DNA of 13,262 nt, from NCBI RefSeq assembly GCF_001956045.1, contig NZ_MRTH01000077.1, forward strand, positions 1-13,262, in the 5' to 3' direction. Positions 1-5,862 of this stretch are shown in pieces. Below the pieces are notes generated by a model, which was given only the letters and a program-made list of their open reading frames with translations, did no database searches and was not told the origin of the DNA. Position 1 is the stretch's first letter; every line of letters begins with the position of its first letter. Origin of the DNA: Paenibacillus sp. FSL H7-0331 (GTDB taxonomy: Bacteria; Bacillota; Bacilli; Paenibacillales; NBRC-103111). The position numbers were made by a program, and so were the translations under genes.

Positions 1-1
1 A

Positions 2-121
2 CGAATAAGTGAGTGGATAAATAGTTCTGCTAGCTTTAAATTTGAAGAGAGTAGTATTGGTTGGTCAAAAACTCACATTTTTTATTTTGATGAGTTGCAA
101 TCATATGAGGAAATTAAATAA
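2..121 (+). CDS. C-terminal end of an unknown protein (5' truncated by window)
   Basis: An open frame enters from the left edge and runs 39 codons to TAA at 119-121. It ends in FYFDELQSYEEIK. The other two forward frames are closed early in this stretch. The residue mix (Trp, Phe, acidic) is that of a small soluble protein and would suit the short DUF-type genes that follow. No family can be assigned from this fragment, and the gene start lies outside the window. Confidence 0.45.
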   Translation, partial: RISEWINSSASFKFEESSIGWSKTHIFYFDELQSYEEIK

Positions 122-176
122 AAAGACTCTTTTAATTAAAAATTATCATACCCATTCTTTTTCAGTTATAAAGTCC

Positions 177-222
177 AAAAAAGCCATTATACCTATCCTT
201 TAGGTTGAGTTTTCGGCTTTTT
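177..222. terminator. Candidate bidirectional terminator between convergent genes
   Basis: AAAAAAGCC (177-185) is complementary to GGCTTTTT (215-222). An inner ACCTA/TAGGT hairpin lies at 191-205. Each strand ends its stem in a run of T. The site lies between the rightward gene ending at 121 and the leftward gene ending at 193, and it overlaps the latter's last codons. The outer stem has only three GC pairs, so strength is uncertain. Confidence 0.45.
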
Positions 223-354
223 GTAAATCAGCTTTTTAAAAAACGATCTATTTTTCTTTTCCACTAATAAATTCTTAATTGTTCTCATTAGCAGCTTTAA
301 CCTTAAGTCTTCATCATCTATTTTCTTCAATTCACTGTAATAATTAATGCTCAT
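193..354 (-). CDS. Small basic unknown protein, 53 aa
   Basis: A leftward gene whose start is set by AAGGAGG six bases before the ATG at 352-354. An in-frame ATG 14 codons further upstream has no comparable site. The protein starts MSINYYSELKKIDDEDLRLK, is predicted helical, and has a strongly basic tail (KKLIYKKPKTQPKG). No membrane segment or Cys motif is visible. It is the only intact minus-strand gene recognised here. Family unknown. Confidence 0.55.
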   Translation of the reverse strand: MSINYYSELKKIDDEDLRLKLLMRTIKNLLVEKKNRSFFKKLIYKKPKTQPKG

Positions 355-495
355 GTTGTCCTCCTTGAGATAGTTATTGATAGTTTGTTTAATCATCTCT
401 TTGTTACTATTGTACTACATAATGTGCGACAAATTAGGTTAAAAGTATCATATTTTTAGGATTAATGTGTCAGTTAATGTAATATTATGGTGTGA

Positions 496-591
496 TTTGA
501 GCGTATTAAAATTGTTGAGCTAGAACTAAAGCTCATTTCAGTTCTTGAAGATGGATATGATTATACTCAGTTCAATAATCAAAAATTTTAG
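496..591 (+). pseudogene. Short coding-like remnant without a start codon
   Basis: Between the divergent gene at 193-354 and the gene at 672, one frame reads protein-like for 31 codons. It includes RIKIVELELKLISVLEDGYD and ends at TAG 589-591. An in-frame TGA lies immediately upstream at 493-495, and no ATG, GTG or TTG with a ribosome site opens the frame. It is best read as the tail of a decayed gene; chance is possible. Nothing else recognisable lies in 397-591. Confidence 0.25.
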
Positions 592-621
592 TTGGGATGA
601 CACTCTGTATTAAAATATAAA
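592..621 (+). promoter_or_regulatory. Weak candidate promoter for the DUF7662-like gene
   Basis: TTGGGA (592-597) is followed after 18 bases by TATAAA (616-621), about 50 bases ahead of the start at 672. The match to the housekeeping consensus is partial. Confidence 0.3.
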
Positions 622-671
622 TTTTTAATAACGATAAAAGACGGATTCTAATCTAGATAAGGAGTGATTTT

Positions 672-917
672 ATGAGTAAATTTGATGCTCTTGGTAAGTA
701 TTTAAATGATACTTGATTAAATGAGGTGAAATTGAGTTTCAATCAGATTAACGAAATTGTTGAACTTCCTGATTCAGCAAAAGGACTTGATAGGACTTGG
801 TGGGGCAATTCAAAAAATTCTTCTAGAGTTCAATCAGTTTCTTGGATGAAGGCTGGATGGAAGACTGACAAGAAAGAATATTTAAATGGATTTATTATAT
901 TTTATAAATATAAATGA
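672..917 (+). pseudogene. DUF7662-like gene interrupted by an in-frame TGA
   Basis: The reading frame opens at ATG 672 with an excellent AAGGAG seven bases upstream. It encodes MSKFDALGKYLNDT, then TGA at 714-716, then continues in the same frame to a stop at 915-917. Read through, the pattern is that of the DUF7662 family as I recall it: a KYDxLxxYL start, then LSFNQINEIVELPDSAKGLD, then a RxWWGNS step and a SWMKAGWKT core. The family motif spans both sides of the stop, so a single base change in one codon explains the break. The downstream part could be re-initiated at GTG 726 or TTG 732, but that would lose the conserved first strand. A sequencing error is the main alternative. Confidence 0.65.
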
Positions 918-962
918 AAAAACTGATATTATTTTACAATGACTACGAGTTGGAGGTGTCCA

Positions 963-1292
963 ATGGAACTTGTTGAGAAGAATTACCTTAAAATAAATTA
1001 CCCGAAAGGCTTTTATTTAGTTAAACAGATTATAGATGAATTAGATCCTGTTGATTTACTTGCGCCAGAAGATGAACACGATTTTTTGACAGCTGATGTA
1101 CTAAAAATACTTATAGATGATCGTTTAGTAGAAGTGAAGCAGTTATTAATTAATGCTTATTCAGATTACGGGTTTGGAGTTGAAAAAGTGGTAGACGAAA
1201 ACAAAGAATCATTTTACAAAAAAATTGAAGATACAACAATTAAAATTAATAGTATATACAATGCAGTCAAGGAAGAGGTTATTCCTTCATAG
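963..1292 (+). CDS. DUF1871-like small protein
   Basis: The protein has 109 residues. The start at ATG 963 is chosen because GGAGGT lies at 952-957; an in-frame ATG eight codons upstream lacks such a site. The segment IIDELDPVDLLAPEDEHDFL (about residues 20-40) resembles the IxxWDPxxLL...PxDEY signature of DUF1871 (B. subtilis YugE type). A helical part with an aromatic-rich stretch (AYSDYGFGVE) follows. There is no signal peptide or membrane span. Function is unknown in the family; small DUF1871 genes often sit among orphan or immunity-type genes, as here. The assignment rests on the motif by eye. Confidence 0.55.
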   Translation: MELVEKNYLKINYPKGFYLVKQIIDELDPVDLLAPEDEHDFLTADVLKILIDDRLVEVKQLLINAYSDYGFGVEKVVDENKESFYKKIEDTTIKINSIYNAVKEEVIPS

Positions 1293-1371
1293 GTGCGCAG
1301 GCTATACTTTATCTAATGTTCTGGAGTCTTAGATTTGAAATAGAGAATTTCTATTCGGAGGTCGATTATTA

Positions 1372-1566
1372 ATGAGGCTATCGAAACAAAAGTTAGAAGA
1401 TATGGAAAATGCGATGGTCTATGATGCAGATACCAAGAAGGCACACTGCCCTCGTTGTGGTACTGAAATTTTAAGGCAAGAGTTTAATAAATGCCCAGAT
1501 GATGTTTGTGGTTGGAGGCAATACGTGCGGAATAAAAATACAGGCGACAAATATTTTGGTGATTAG
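1372..1566 (+). CDS. Small zinc-ribbon protein, 64 aa
   Basis: ATG 1372 follows CGGAGGTC at a good distance. Residues 26-46 hold CPRCG followed by C-x4-C (CPDDVCGW), four Cys in a treble-clef or zinc-ribbon layout that would bind one metal ion. The N-terminus is a charged helix (KQKLEDMENAMV) and the C-terminus is short and polar. A role in nucleic acid or protein binding is possible from the fold, but no partner can be named. Confidence 0.65.
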   Translation: MRLSKQKLEDMENAMVYDADTKKAHCPRCGTEILRQEFNKCPDDVCGWRQYVRNKNTGDKYFGD

Positions 1567-1648
1567 AATCAACGACTTTCTGATGGGATAAAAACAACTA
1601 ATTAATTTTGTAATGAAAACTGACTTATAACAGGAGGGTAAAATTTTA

Positions 1649-1861
1649 ATGAAAGCTTATGTTCCGATTATTTGCACAATTATTATCTGTGCAACAGTTA
1701 TTTACATCGTTAATATGAACAATCAAAAAGACAGGTATATATATACCCACTCTAATTTAGAAAGTGGATCACTGGTGAGGATTGATCGTTATACAAATCA
1801 GACTCATGTTTTAAGGTTTCCAAGAGGTTGGATTACTCCAGAACAAACAGCGGAAAAGTAA
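1649..1861 (+). CDS. Small single-pass membrane protein, 70 aa
   Basis: ATG 1649 has CAGGAGGG about ten bases upstream. Residues 4-22 (YVPIICTIIICATVIYIVN) form one hydrophobic segment, probably a membrane anchor or uncleaved signal. A 48-residue polar tail follows, ending in FPRGWITPEQTAEK. With only MK ahead of the segment, the tail is most likely outside, but topology is not certain. Family not recognised. Confidence 0.6.
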   Translation: MKAYVPIICTIIICATVIYIVNMNNQKDRYIYTHSNLESGSLVRIDRYTNQTHVLRFPRGWITPEQTAEK

Positions 1862-1901
1862 ACAATAAAAAGACTATTTCATTGTCAGGGAGAGCTAAAC
1901 A

Positions 1902-2300
1902 TTGGCTGTGAGTAAGAAGTTTAAGCGAAAAATAGTTCGTCAAGGAAAAGTTTTTTACTGGTACGTGAAATCGGATTACGATGATGAAGGAAAAATCAAA
2001 GTCTACATTTTATCTGAAGATAAGAAATTTATTGTTGCTTATGAGATTGGGCAAGTAATTAAGCAGCAAAAGAAGAGTCCATTTCTTGTAGTCATGGGGA
2101 AGGAATTTGTTGGGTTTGTTGGAGATCACATGGATATAAGAGTACAAACTCCTCCGATATGGGATGACTTATCTGCTACACCATCTTTAGTGGGAAATAT
2201 AATTGATTGGTGTTATTCAGAAAAGAAAGAGATTGTCTTGGTAAACTGGAAGGGTGAATTGATTTGGAAATATACGGTTCACGATAAAAGGACTCTTTAA
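1902..2300 (+). CDS. Unknown soluble protein, 132 aa
   Basis: The start is TTG 1902 behind a modest CAGGGAGAG. No ATG lies near the N-terminus, and the basic opening AVSKKFKRKIVRQGKVFYWY looks complete. The protein is rich in beta-type segments (FYWYVKSDYDDEGKIKVYIL, FIVAYEIGQVI, KEIVLVNWKGELIWKY) with a central PPIWDDLSATP loop. No signal peptide or catalytic motif is visible. Similar KKFKRKI...DKKFIVAYxIGQ proteins exist as small hypotheticals in Bacillales, as far as I recall. An immunity-type role is a guess from neighbours only. It is followed after 14 bases by the next gene, so they are probably co-transcribed. Confidence 0.6.
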   Translation: MAVSKKFKRKIVRQGKVFYWYVKSDYDDEGKIKVYILSEDKKFIVAYEIGQVIKQQKKSPFLVVMGKEFVGFVGDHMDIRVQTPPIWDDLSATPSLVGNIIDWCYSEKKEIVLVNWKGELIWKYTVHDKRTL

Positions 2301-2314
2301 AGGAAGTATGACGA

Positions 2315-2515
2315 ATGAGAAATATCAACGAACCTGATGATTGGTTGGACGATGAGTATGACAAGCGAGAAATTCAACGTACGCATAGGTTTGTTAAAAT
2401 TGCGTTTATTGGCATTATTATATTCATCGTAATAGTAACGTTACTGTATTTTTTTGCATTACATATTATACATGAATTATTTGAAGGCTTGTTTGGTAAT
2501 GAAGATAATTTTTGA
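2315..2515 (+). CDS. Small single-pass membrane protein, 66 aa
   Basis: AAAGGAAG at 2298-2305 serves ATG 2315. An acidic, Trp-containing N-terminus (NEPDDWLDDEYDKREIQRTH) is followed by one membrane span at about residues 27-50 (VKIAFIGIIIFIVIVTLLYF) and a short amphipathic tail. It lies just after the 132-residue gene and just before the secreted protein, all on the same strand. No family recognised. Confidence 0.6.
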   Translation: MRNINEPDDWLDDEYDKREIQRTHRFVKIAFIGIIIFIVIVTLLYFFALHIIHELFEGLFGNEDNF

Positions 2516-2564
2516 TGAAATAACGGATTTATTGGAAATGAAAATGGTGAGAGAGGGTAATTTT

Positions 2565-3506
2565 TTGAAGAGAAAAGTACTAATCATAGCAACGATTTTG
2601 GTTGGCCTATTAAATAGTTCTACTATACTAGCGCAAGATGAAGGAAACTTAATTGACGATCAATTTAACAATACTCAATTAAAGTTAAATACGATCAATA
2701 TTGAATCCAATCCCAATGATCTATACGTTCAAGCAAGAAATTATTTTGAAGGTAGTGGTTTTGAAGTAACGTGGGATGAGGTTGAGAGAAAGGTCATAGC
2801 AAAAAAAGACAGTTCTGAAATTGTGATAAATATTGATCAGGAGTTAGCAATCATCAATGGTTTTCCAATAGAGCAGCCAATAAGAATGATTGATGAGTCA
2901 TTGTACATACCCATTATTGAGATTTCACTGGCTCAGGGACTGAAAGTTAAATATGATGATGACAGAAAGAATCTCCAGTTAACAAATCTAATAGATCTTT
3001 TCCGTGAGTTTAACTGGGATACGAATTTAGATGAGATAAAGAATAGGAGTAAATGGTTAAAAGAACTAGCTGACCTCGGCTATGTTGTTGCTTACAGTGA
3101 TTACAAGTTATTAAATTTTAACACACAAGTTTATTATCATTTTAGAGAAAACAGGCTTAAAGAAATAGCGTACAGGCTCAATGATAAAGAACGTTCCTTA
3201 GAACGATTTTCAAAGATCAGGTATGAGCTAGAACAAAAGTATGGGAAACCAGAGTATGATGAACCTCGTTTTATAAATGAGAAGACTTTTAATTCTTTTA
3301 TCGAAGCAACTAAGGACAAAAATCAGAATGAAGTTGATGAAATATTTTTTGAAAAGCTGGTTGATGGAGATCTTTCAATTAGTGCTGCATGGAAAACAGA
3401 AGAGTTTACCGTGCATCTCTTATTAAGTGGATCGAACAAAAAAGATATTACTAATATTGATCTTTCAATCAGGCAAAATGGTTTTGTATTTACTGGTGGC
3501 AAATGA
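2565..3506 (+). CDS. Secreted protein with copper-amine-oxidase N-terminal-like domain
   Basis: The chosen start is TTG 2565, preceded by GAGAGGG. It gives a clean signal peptide: KRK, then a hydrophobic core (VLIIATILVGLLNSSTILA), with likely cleavage at ILA-QD near residue 23. ATG 2544 in frame is the alternative start. Length is 313 residues. Residues about 55-140 resemble the copper amine oxidase N-terminal-like repeat common in secreted proteins of Paenibacillus: a strand pair, then ING...PIRMIDESLYIPI, then AQGLKVKYDDDRKNLQL. Catalytic oxidase parts are absent, as usual for such proteins. The remainder is an unassigned alpha/beta domain with YYHFRENRLKEIAYRL and a KYGKPEYD turn. It probably acts outside the membrane; no enzymatic function can be claimed. 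Confidence 0.65.
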   Translation: MKRKVLIIATILVGLLNSSTILAQDEGNLIDDQFNNTQLKLNTINIESNPNDLYVQARNYFEGSGFEVTWDEVERKVIAKKDSSEIVINIDQELAIINGFPIEQPIRMIDESLYIPIIEISLAQGLKVKYDDDRKNLQLTNLIDLFREFNWDTNLDEIKNRSKWLKELADLGYVVAYSDYKLLNFNTQVYYHFRENRLKEIAYRLNDKERSLERFSKIRYELEQKYGKPEYDEPRFINEKTFNSFIEATKDKNQNEVDEIFFEKLVDGDLSISAAWKTEEFTVHLLLSGSNKKDITNIDLSIRQNGFVFTGGK

Positions 3507-3530
3507 AATGACGATTTCATAAGTGAGTCT

Positions 3531-3770
3531 ATGTATTCTGTGAATAATAATCTGCAGCCATCTCTGGAAAGTCTTATTGAGCATGTTGAGTTTTATAAAA
3601 CCATTGAAGGAAATGAATTACTCAAAGAGTTTATTGAGCAAATTGAATTAGTTAAGAAGCATGAATATAACTTTGTGCTAAAAAAGATTTTGAAACATTA
3701 TGGAAAAGGAATCTCTTCATTAAAAATAAGAGCAAGGAGCGTGTTATGGATATACTTTCTGGGTTCTTAA
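3531..3770 (+). CDS. Unknown helical protein, 79 aa
   Basis: This frame lies 24 bases after the secreted protein gene, in the same frame beyond its TGA. The ATG has only a weak AAGTGAG ahead of it, so translation may depend on coupling to the upstream gene. The sequence is helical and Leu/Glu/Lys-rich (ESLIEHVEFYKTIEGNELLK, then EFIEQIELVKKHEYNFVLKK). The last 25 bases overlap the start of the next, well-initiated gene, and the final RARSVLWIYFLGS may be a fortuitous extension. No family recognised. Confidence 0.45.
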   Translation: MYSVNNNLQPSLESLIEHVEFYKTIEGNELLKEFIEQIELVKKHEYNFVLKKILKHYGKGISSLKIRARSVLWIYFLGS

Positions 3771-3889
3771 TTTTAGGAGCTTTGTTTGGTATTTTTGTTG
3801 CTATTCAAAAGCTTAATTCTAATGTGATTACTCAAATTGACCAAAATGAGAAAATTATTGAGTTATTAAAGGAATTGAAGAATAAATGA
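3746..3889 (+). CDS. Small membrane peptide with helical tail, 47 aa
   Basis: ATG 3746 sits six bases after AAGGAG (3734-3739), one of the best ribosome sites in this block. The product starts MDILSGFLILGALFGIFVAI, one membrane span at residues 3-20, followed by a heptad-like tail (QIDQNEKIIELLKELKNK) ending at TGA 3887-3889. The form (short N-terminal span plus short coiled-coil tail) is common in small Bacillales and phage membrane proteins. It overlaps the preceding frame by 25 bases. Confidence 0.65.
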   Translation: MDILSGFLILGALFGIFVAIQKLNSNVITQIDQNEKIIELLKELKNK

Positions 3890-3920
3890 AATTGGCATTT
3901 TATGAGGAGGTGAGCTAAGT

Positions 3921-4307
3921 GTGGAAATCAGTGATCTTATTCCGAGAAATAAGTTCGATTTTGAAAGAGTATATGAATTGAAAAAATTAGATGTTAAGGT
4001 ATTAAAACCGATTTTACCTTATCTTTTTGAATGGATACAAGATATCAATTGGCCTATAGCAACTGAAATTGCCCAGATACTTGTAGAATGTAAGGAAGAA
4101 GGTTTGCCTAACATACGCCTAATTCTCAAGGGTGATGATTACGACTGGAAGTATTTTTGTTTAACTGCTGTCGTAAAAGATTTACCTAAAGAAATTAAAA
4201 AAGAATTAACAAGGGATCTGGAAAGATTGACTTTTAACCCATCAAAAGATGATGTTTTATTTGAAATAGACATTGAAGCAGGCATCATTTTGAGTGAGAT
4301 CGAATAA
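3921..4307 (+). CDS. DUF5071 domain protein
   Basis: GTG 3921 is preceded by GAGGAGGTGAG at 3904-3914. The 128-residue protein covers the whole DUF5071 pattern as I recall it: LIPRNKFDFERVYELKKL at the N-terminus, then ILPYLFEWIQDINWPIA, then a DDYDWKYFCL step and a C-terminal helix with RDLERLTFNPSKDD. The family is a small HEAT-like helical domain of unknown function, often found among orphan or immunity-type genes in Firmicutes. The neighbourhood here agrees with that. There is no membrane span and no catalytic motif. Confidence 0.8.
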   Translation: MEISDLIPRNKFDFERVYELKKLDVKVLKPILPYLFEWIQDINWPIATEIAQILVECKEEGLPNIRLILKGDDYDWKYFCLTAVVKDLPKEIKKELTRDLERLTFNPSKDDVLFEIDIEAGIILSEIE

Positions 4308-4335
4308 AATGGGGATTTTAAAAGGAGTGAAAAAT

Positions 4336-4530
4336 ATGGCTGATGTACTATATCGATACAAACGATCTGGTCGAAATGAAGAGATTAAAATTGCTTCTCT
4401 AGAAAGAGCAATGAGTCTCGCAGCATTAAATCTTAGAGAAAATATTGATCCAGTCGAAATCATTGTCAGTGGTGTCATATATGACTTTGATAAAATTAAA
4501 CAATACATTAAGGTTAATAATGTATTGTGA
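4336..4530 (+). CDS. Unknown small protein, 64 aa
   Basis: AAAGGAG (4321-4327) sets the start at ATG 4336. An in-frame ATG 14 codons upstream overlaps the DUF5071 gene and lacks a site. The product starts MADVLYRYKRSGRNEEIKIA and reads as a small alpha/beta fold: strand, helix (SLERAMSLAALNLREN), strand (VEIIVSGVIYDF), helix. It follows the DUF5071 gene by 28 bases and is likely in the same transcript. Not recognised as a named family. Confidence 0.6.
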   Translation: MADVLYRYKRSGRNEEIKIASLERAMSLAALNLRENIDPVEIIVSGVIYDFDKIKQYIKVNNVL

Positions 4531-4559
4531 TAAAAACAATATTTCATATTAAAATAATC

Positions 4560-4933
4560 TTACAGAATCCCTATGATCAAATAAATAGGAATTTTTATAC
4601 AATCAAAATTATTTCGTATCGTAATGTCTTTATCATTTAATTGAACAACTACTCCCGAAATATAAGAATCATCAAATGGATCTAATAAAGCTATATTGAT
4701 AACTTTATTTTTAAAAATGGACTCATGGAGTGATTGTTTGATTAGACTTTTCTGTCTTTGCTTAATTTTGCAGAGCGATTTTTTTGTTGAGTATTTATAA
4801 TTGCTTGATATTTGGGCAATAATTCTGGAGTAATAATCTTTGAATGCTTCCACATGTCTAAATAATTTATCAAAATGATCATCCCTTCCGAAATGGAACG
4901 TTTGTTCTTATTATATATAAATGCTATACTCAT
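4560..4933 (-). pseudogene. YolD-like family gene with a frameshift
   Basis: Two overlapping leftward frames together make one YolD-like protein. The upstream frame starts near 4933 and gives SISEGMIILINYLDMWKHSK...SAKLSKDRKV before a stop at 4742-4744. The other frame continues IKQSLHESIFKNKVINIALL...SGVVVQLNDKDITI to a stop at 4560-4562. Join them near 4748 and the family order appears: a polar start, a central acidic/basic helix, then two strands with a loop before the C-terminal helix. One missing A in the AGAAAAG run would explain it. YolD-like proteins are SPbeta-associated and also occur next to UvrX/UmuC polymerases; none is here. No good ribosome site precedes the ATG at 4931-4933. 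A homopolymer sequencing error cannot be excluded. Confidence 0.6.
4902..4930 (+). promoter_or_regulatory. Promoter with extended -10, upstream of the LigA-related gene
   Basis: TTGTTC (4902-4907), a 17-base spacer, then TGC TATACT with -10 at 4925-4930. The TG one base before the -10 makes an extended -10 element. It overlaps the start of the divergent YolD-like gene. Confidence 0.6.
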
Positions 4934-4959
4934 ATCAAGTGAAAGAAGGTGTGATTAAT

Positions 4960-5268
4960 TTGGGTATTATTAAGAGTGCAGTGCTTGATAAAATAAATCA
5001 TCTTCGCAGAAAGATGTTAGTCCACAGTTATTTATACTACGCCTTAGACTCATCAATAGTCGATGACATTACATTTGATCGTTGGGCTAAGGAGTTGGTG
5101 TTGTTGCAAAAAGAATATCCTTCTGAAGCGTCACAATGCGTTTATAATGAGTCATTTAAACTATTTGATGGAACTACTGGTTTTAATCTAGAACGCGATG
5201 CATGGGTAGAATCAGCAGCTCGTAGATTATTACAAACTCATAAGGAGTTGGAGAAGAAAAATGGATAA
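4960..5268 (+). CDS. DNA ligase LigA-related N-terminal-like protein
   Basis: The start is TTG 4960, behind GAAGGTG (4945-4951). The ATG at 4921 lies inside the promoter and cannot be used by that transcript. The 102-residue product opens with IKSAVLDKINHLRRKMLVHS and YLYYALDSSIVDDITFDRWA. This is the pattern of the small N-terminal (Ia) region of NAD-dependent DNA ligase, where YxY...S.ISDxxYDxL binds the nicotinamide part of NAD. No adenylation domain follows, so it is not a ligase. Stand-alone 'LigA-related' proteins are known from SPbeta-like and other Bacillus phages. Its last 8 bases overlap the next gene. Confidence 0.65.
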   Translation: MGIIKSAVLDKINHLRRKMLVHSYLYYALDSSIVDDITFDRWAKELVLLQKEYPSEASQCVYNESFKLFDGTTGFNLERDAWVESAARRLLQTHKELEKKNG

Positions 5269-5437
5269 TAAACTATTCATTGGCACATTAAGAATTAATG
5301 ATATTTTATATATTTCATTTTCAGATAAGCAAAGTGATTTTGAAAGACAGCTACTAATATCAAATCCTGAATTTGTGGATGAAGATCTAAACAAAATATC
5401 AGAACAGATGAACATTCCAGTCCATAAACCTTTTTAA
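5261..5437 (+). CDS. Small unknown protein, 58 aa, overlapping the LigA-related gene
   Basis: ATG 5261 lies in an ATGGATAA overlap with the previous stop, typical of translational coupling. GGAGAAG (5250-5256) lies just upstream. The product starts MDNKLFIGTLRINDILYISF and ends at TAA 5435-5437. It has an N-terminal strand pair and an acidic helix (EFVDEDLNKISEQMN). Neither a membrane span nor a known motif is visible. Its tight coupling to the LigA-related gene suggests a joint phage-derived function. Confidence 0.55.
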   Translation: MDNKLFIGTLRINDILYISFSDKQSDFERQLLISNPEFVDEDLNKISEQMNIPVHKPF

Positions 5438-5460
5438 TGAAAAGTGAGCTTTAATATCGA

Positions 5461-5488
5461 TTTACCTTTTGAATTATGGTATTATAAT
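5461..5488 (+). promoter_or_regulatory. Candidate promoter for the 75-aa gene
   Basis: A perfect TATAAT (5483-5488) lies 22 bases before the start at 5511. TTTACC at 5461-5466, 16 bases upstream, is a weak -35 element. Confidence 0.45.
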
Positions 5489-5510
5489 CCATAATGAAGG
5501 AGGTTTTATT

Positions 5511-5738
5511 GTGATAAAATTTAAAGCTGAAATTGTTATGTTTGAAGCAAAGATTAAACCTAAATATGCAAGAACACTATATACTGTGGTCGATGCAGCT
5601 CAAAGAGAAATTAAAAAAACGCAGAAGATTCATAATTCATACAATAAACCTGCTGAGATAATAATTTATGAAAAAGATGATAATGGGATTTGGATTAATC
5701 TAGATAAAAGAAAAGTTGAATCATTACATATAAGTTGA
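5511..5738 (+). CDS. Unknown small protein, 75 aa
   Basis: GTG 5511 follows AAGGAGG (5497-5503) at seven bases. The longer in-frame ATG at 5469 overlaps the promoter and is not used. The product is basic and mixed alpha/beta: MIKFKAEIVMFEAKI, then a helical middle (VVDAAQREIKKTQK), then PAEIIIYEKDDNGIWINLDK. No motif is recognised. It is a single gene between two promoters in the phage-like block. Confidence 0.6.
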   Translation: MIKFKAEIVMFEAKIKPKYARTLYTVVDAAQREIKKTQKIHNSYNKPAEIIIYEKDDNGIWINLDKRKVESLHIS

Positions 5739-5782
5739 TTTATCAAATATACATAATCTTACGTTTATTTTTGCGTGGGATA

Positions 5783-5812
5783 TTGTATATTTTTTAGTTT
5801 CTGGTATATAAT
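5783..5812 (+). promoter_or_regulatory. Candidate promoter for the DGQHR/MrpR-like pair
   Basis: TATAAT at 5807-5812 lies about 50 bases before GTG 5863. TTGTAT (5783-5788) at 18 bases is a poor -35, so activation by another factor is possible. Confidence 0.4.
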
Positions 5813-5862
5813 TGATAGTAATGAATAATCAAATCTAACTTAAAATTTAAGGGGTTGTTATT

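Noticed and set aside
1339..1356. AATAGA/TCTATT hairpin ahead of the zinc-ribbon gene
   Set aside because: Only six AT-rich pairs, common by chance in this base composition.
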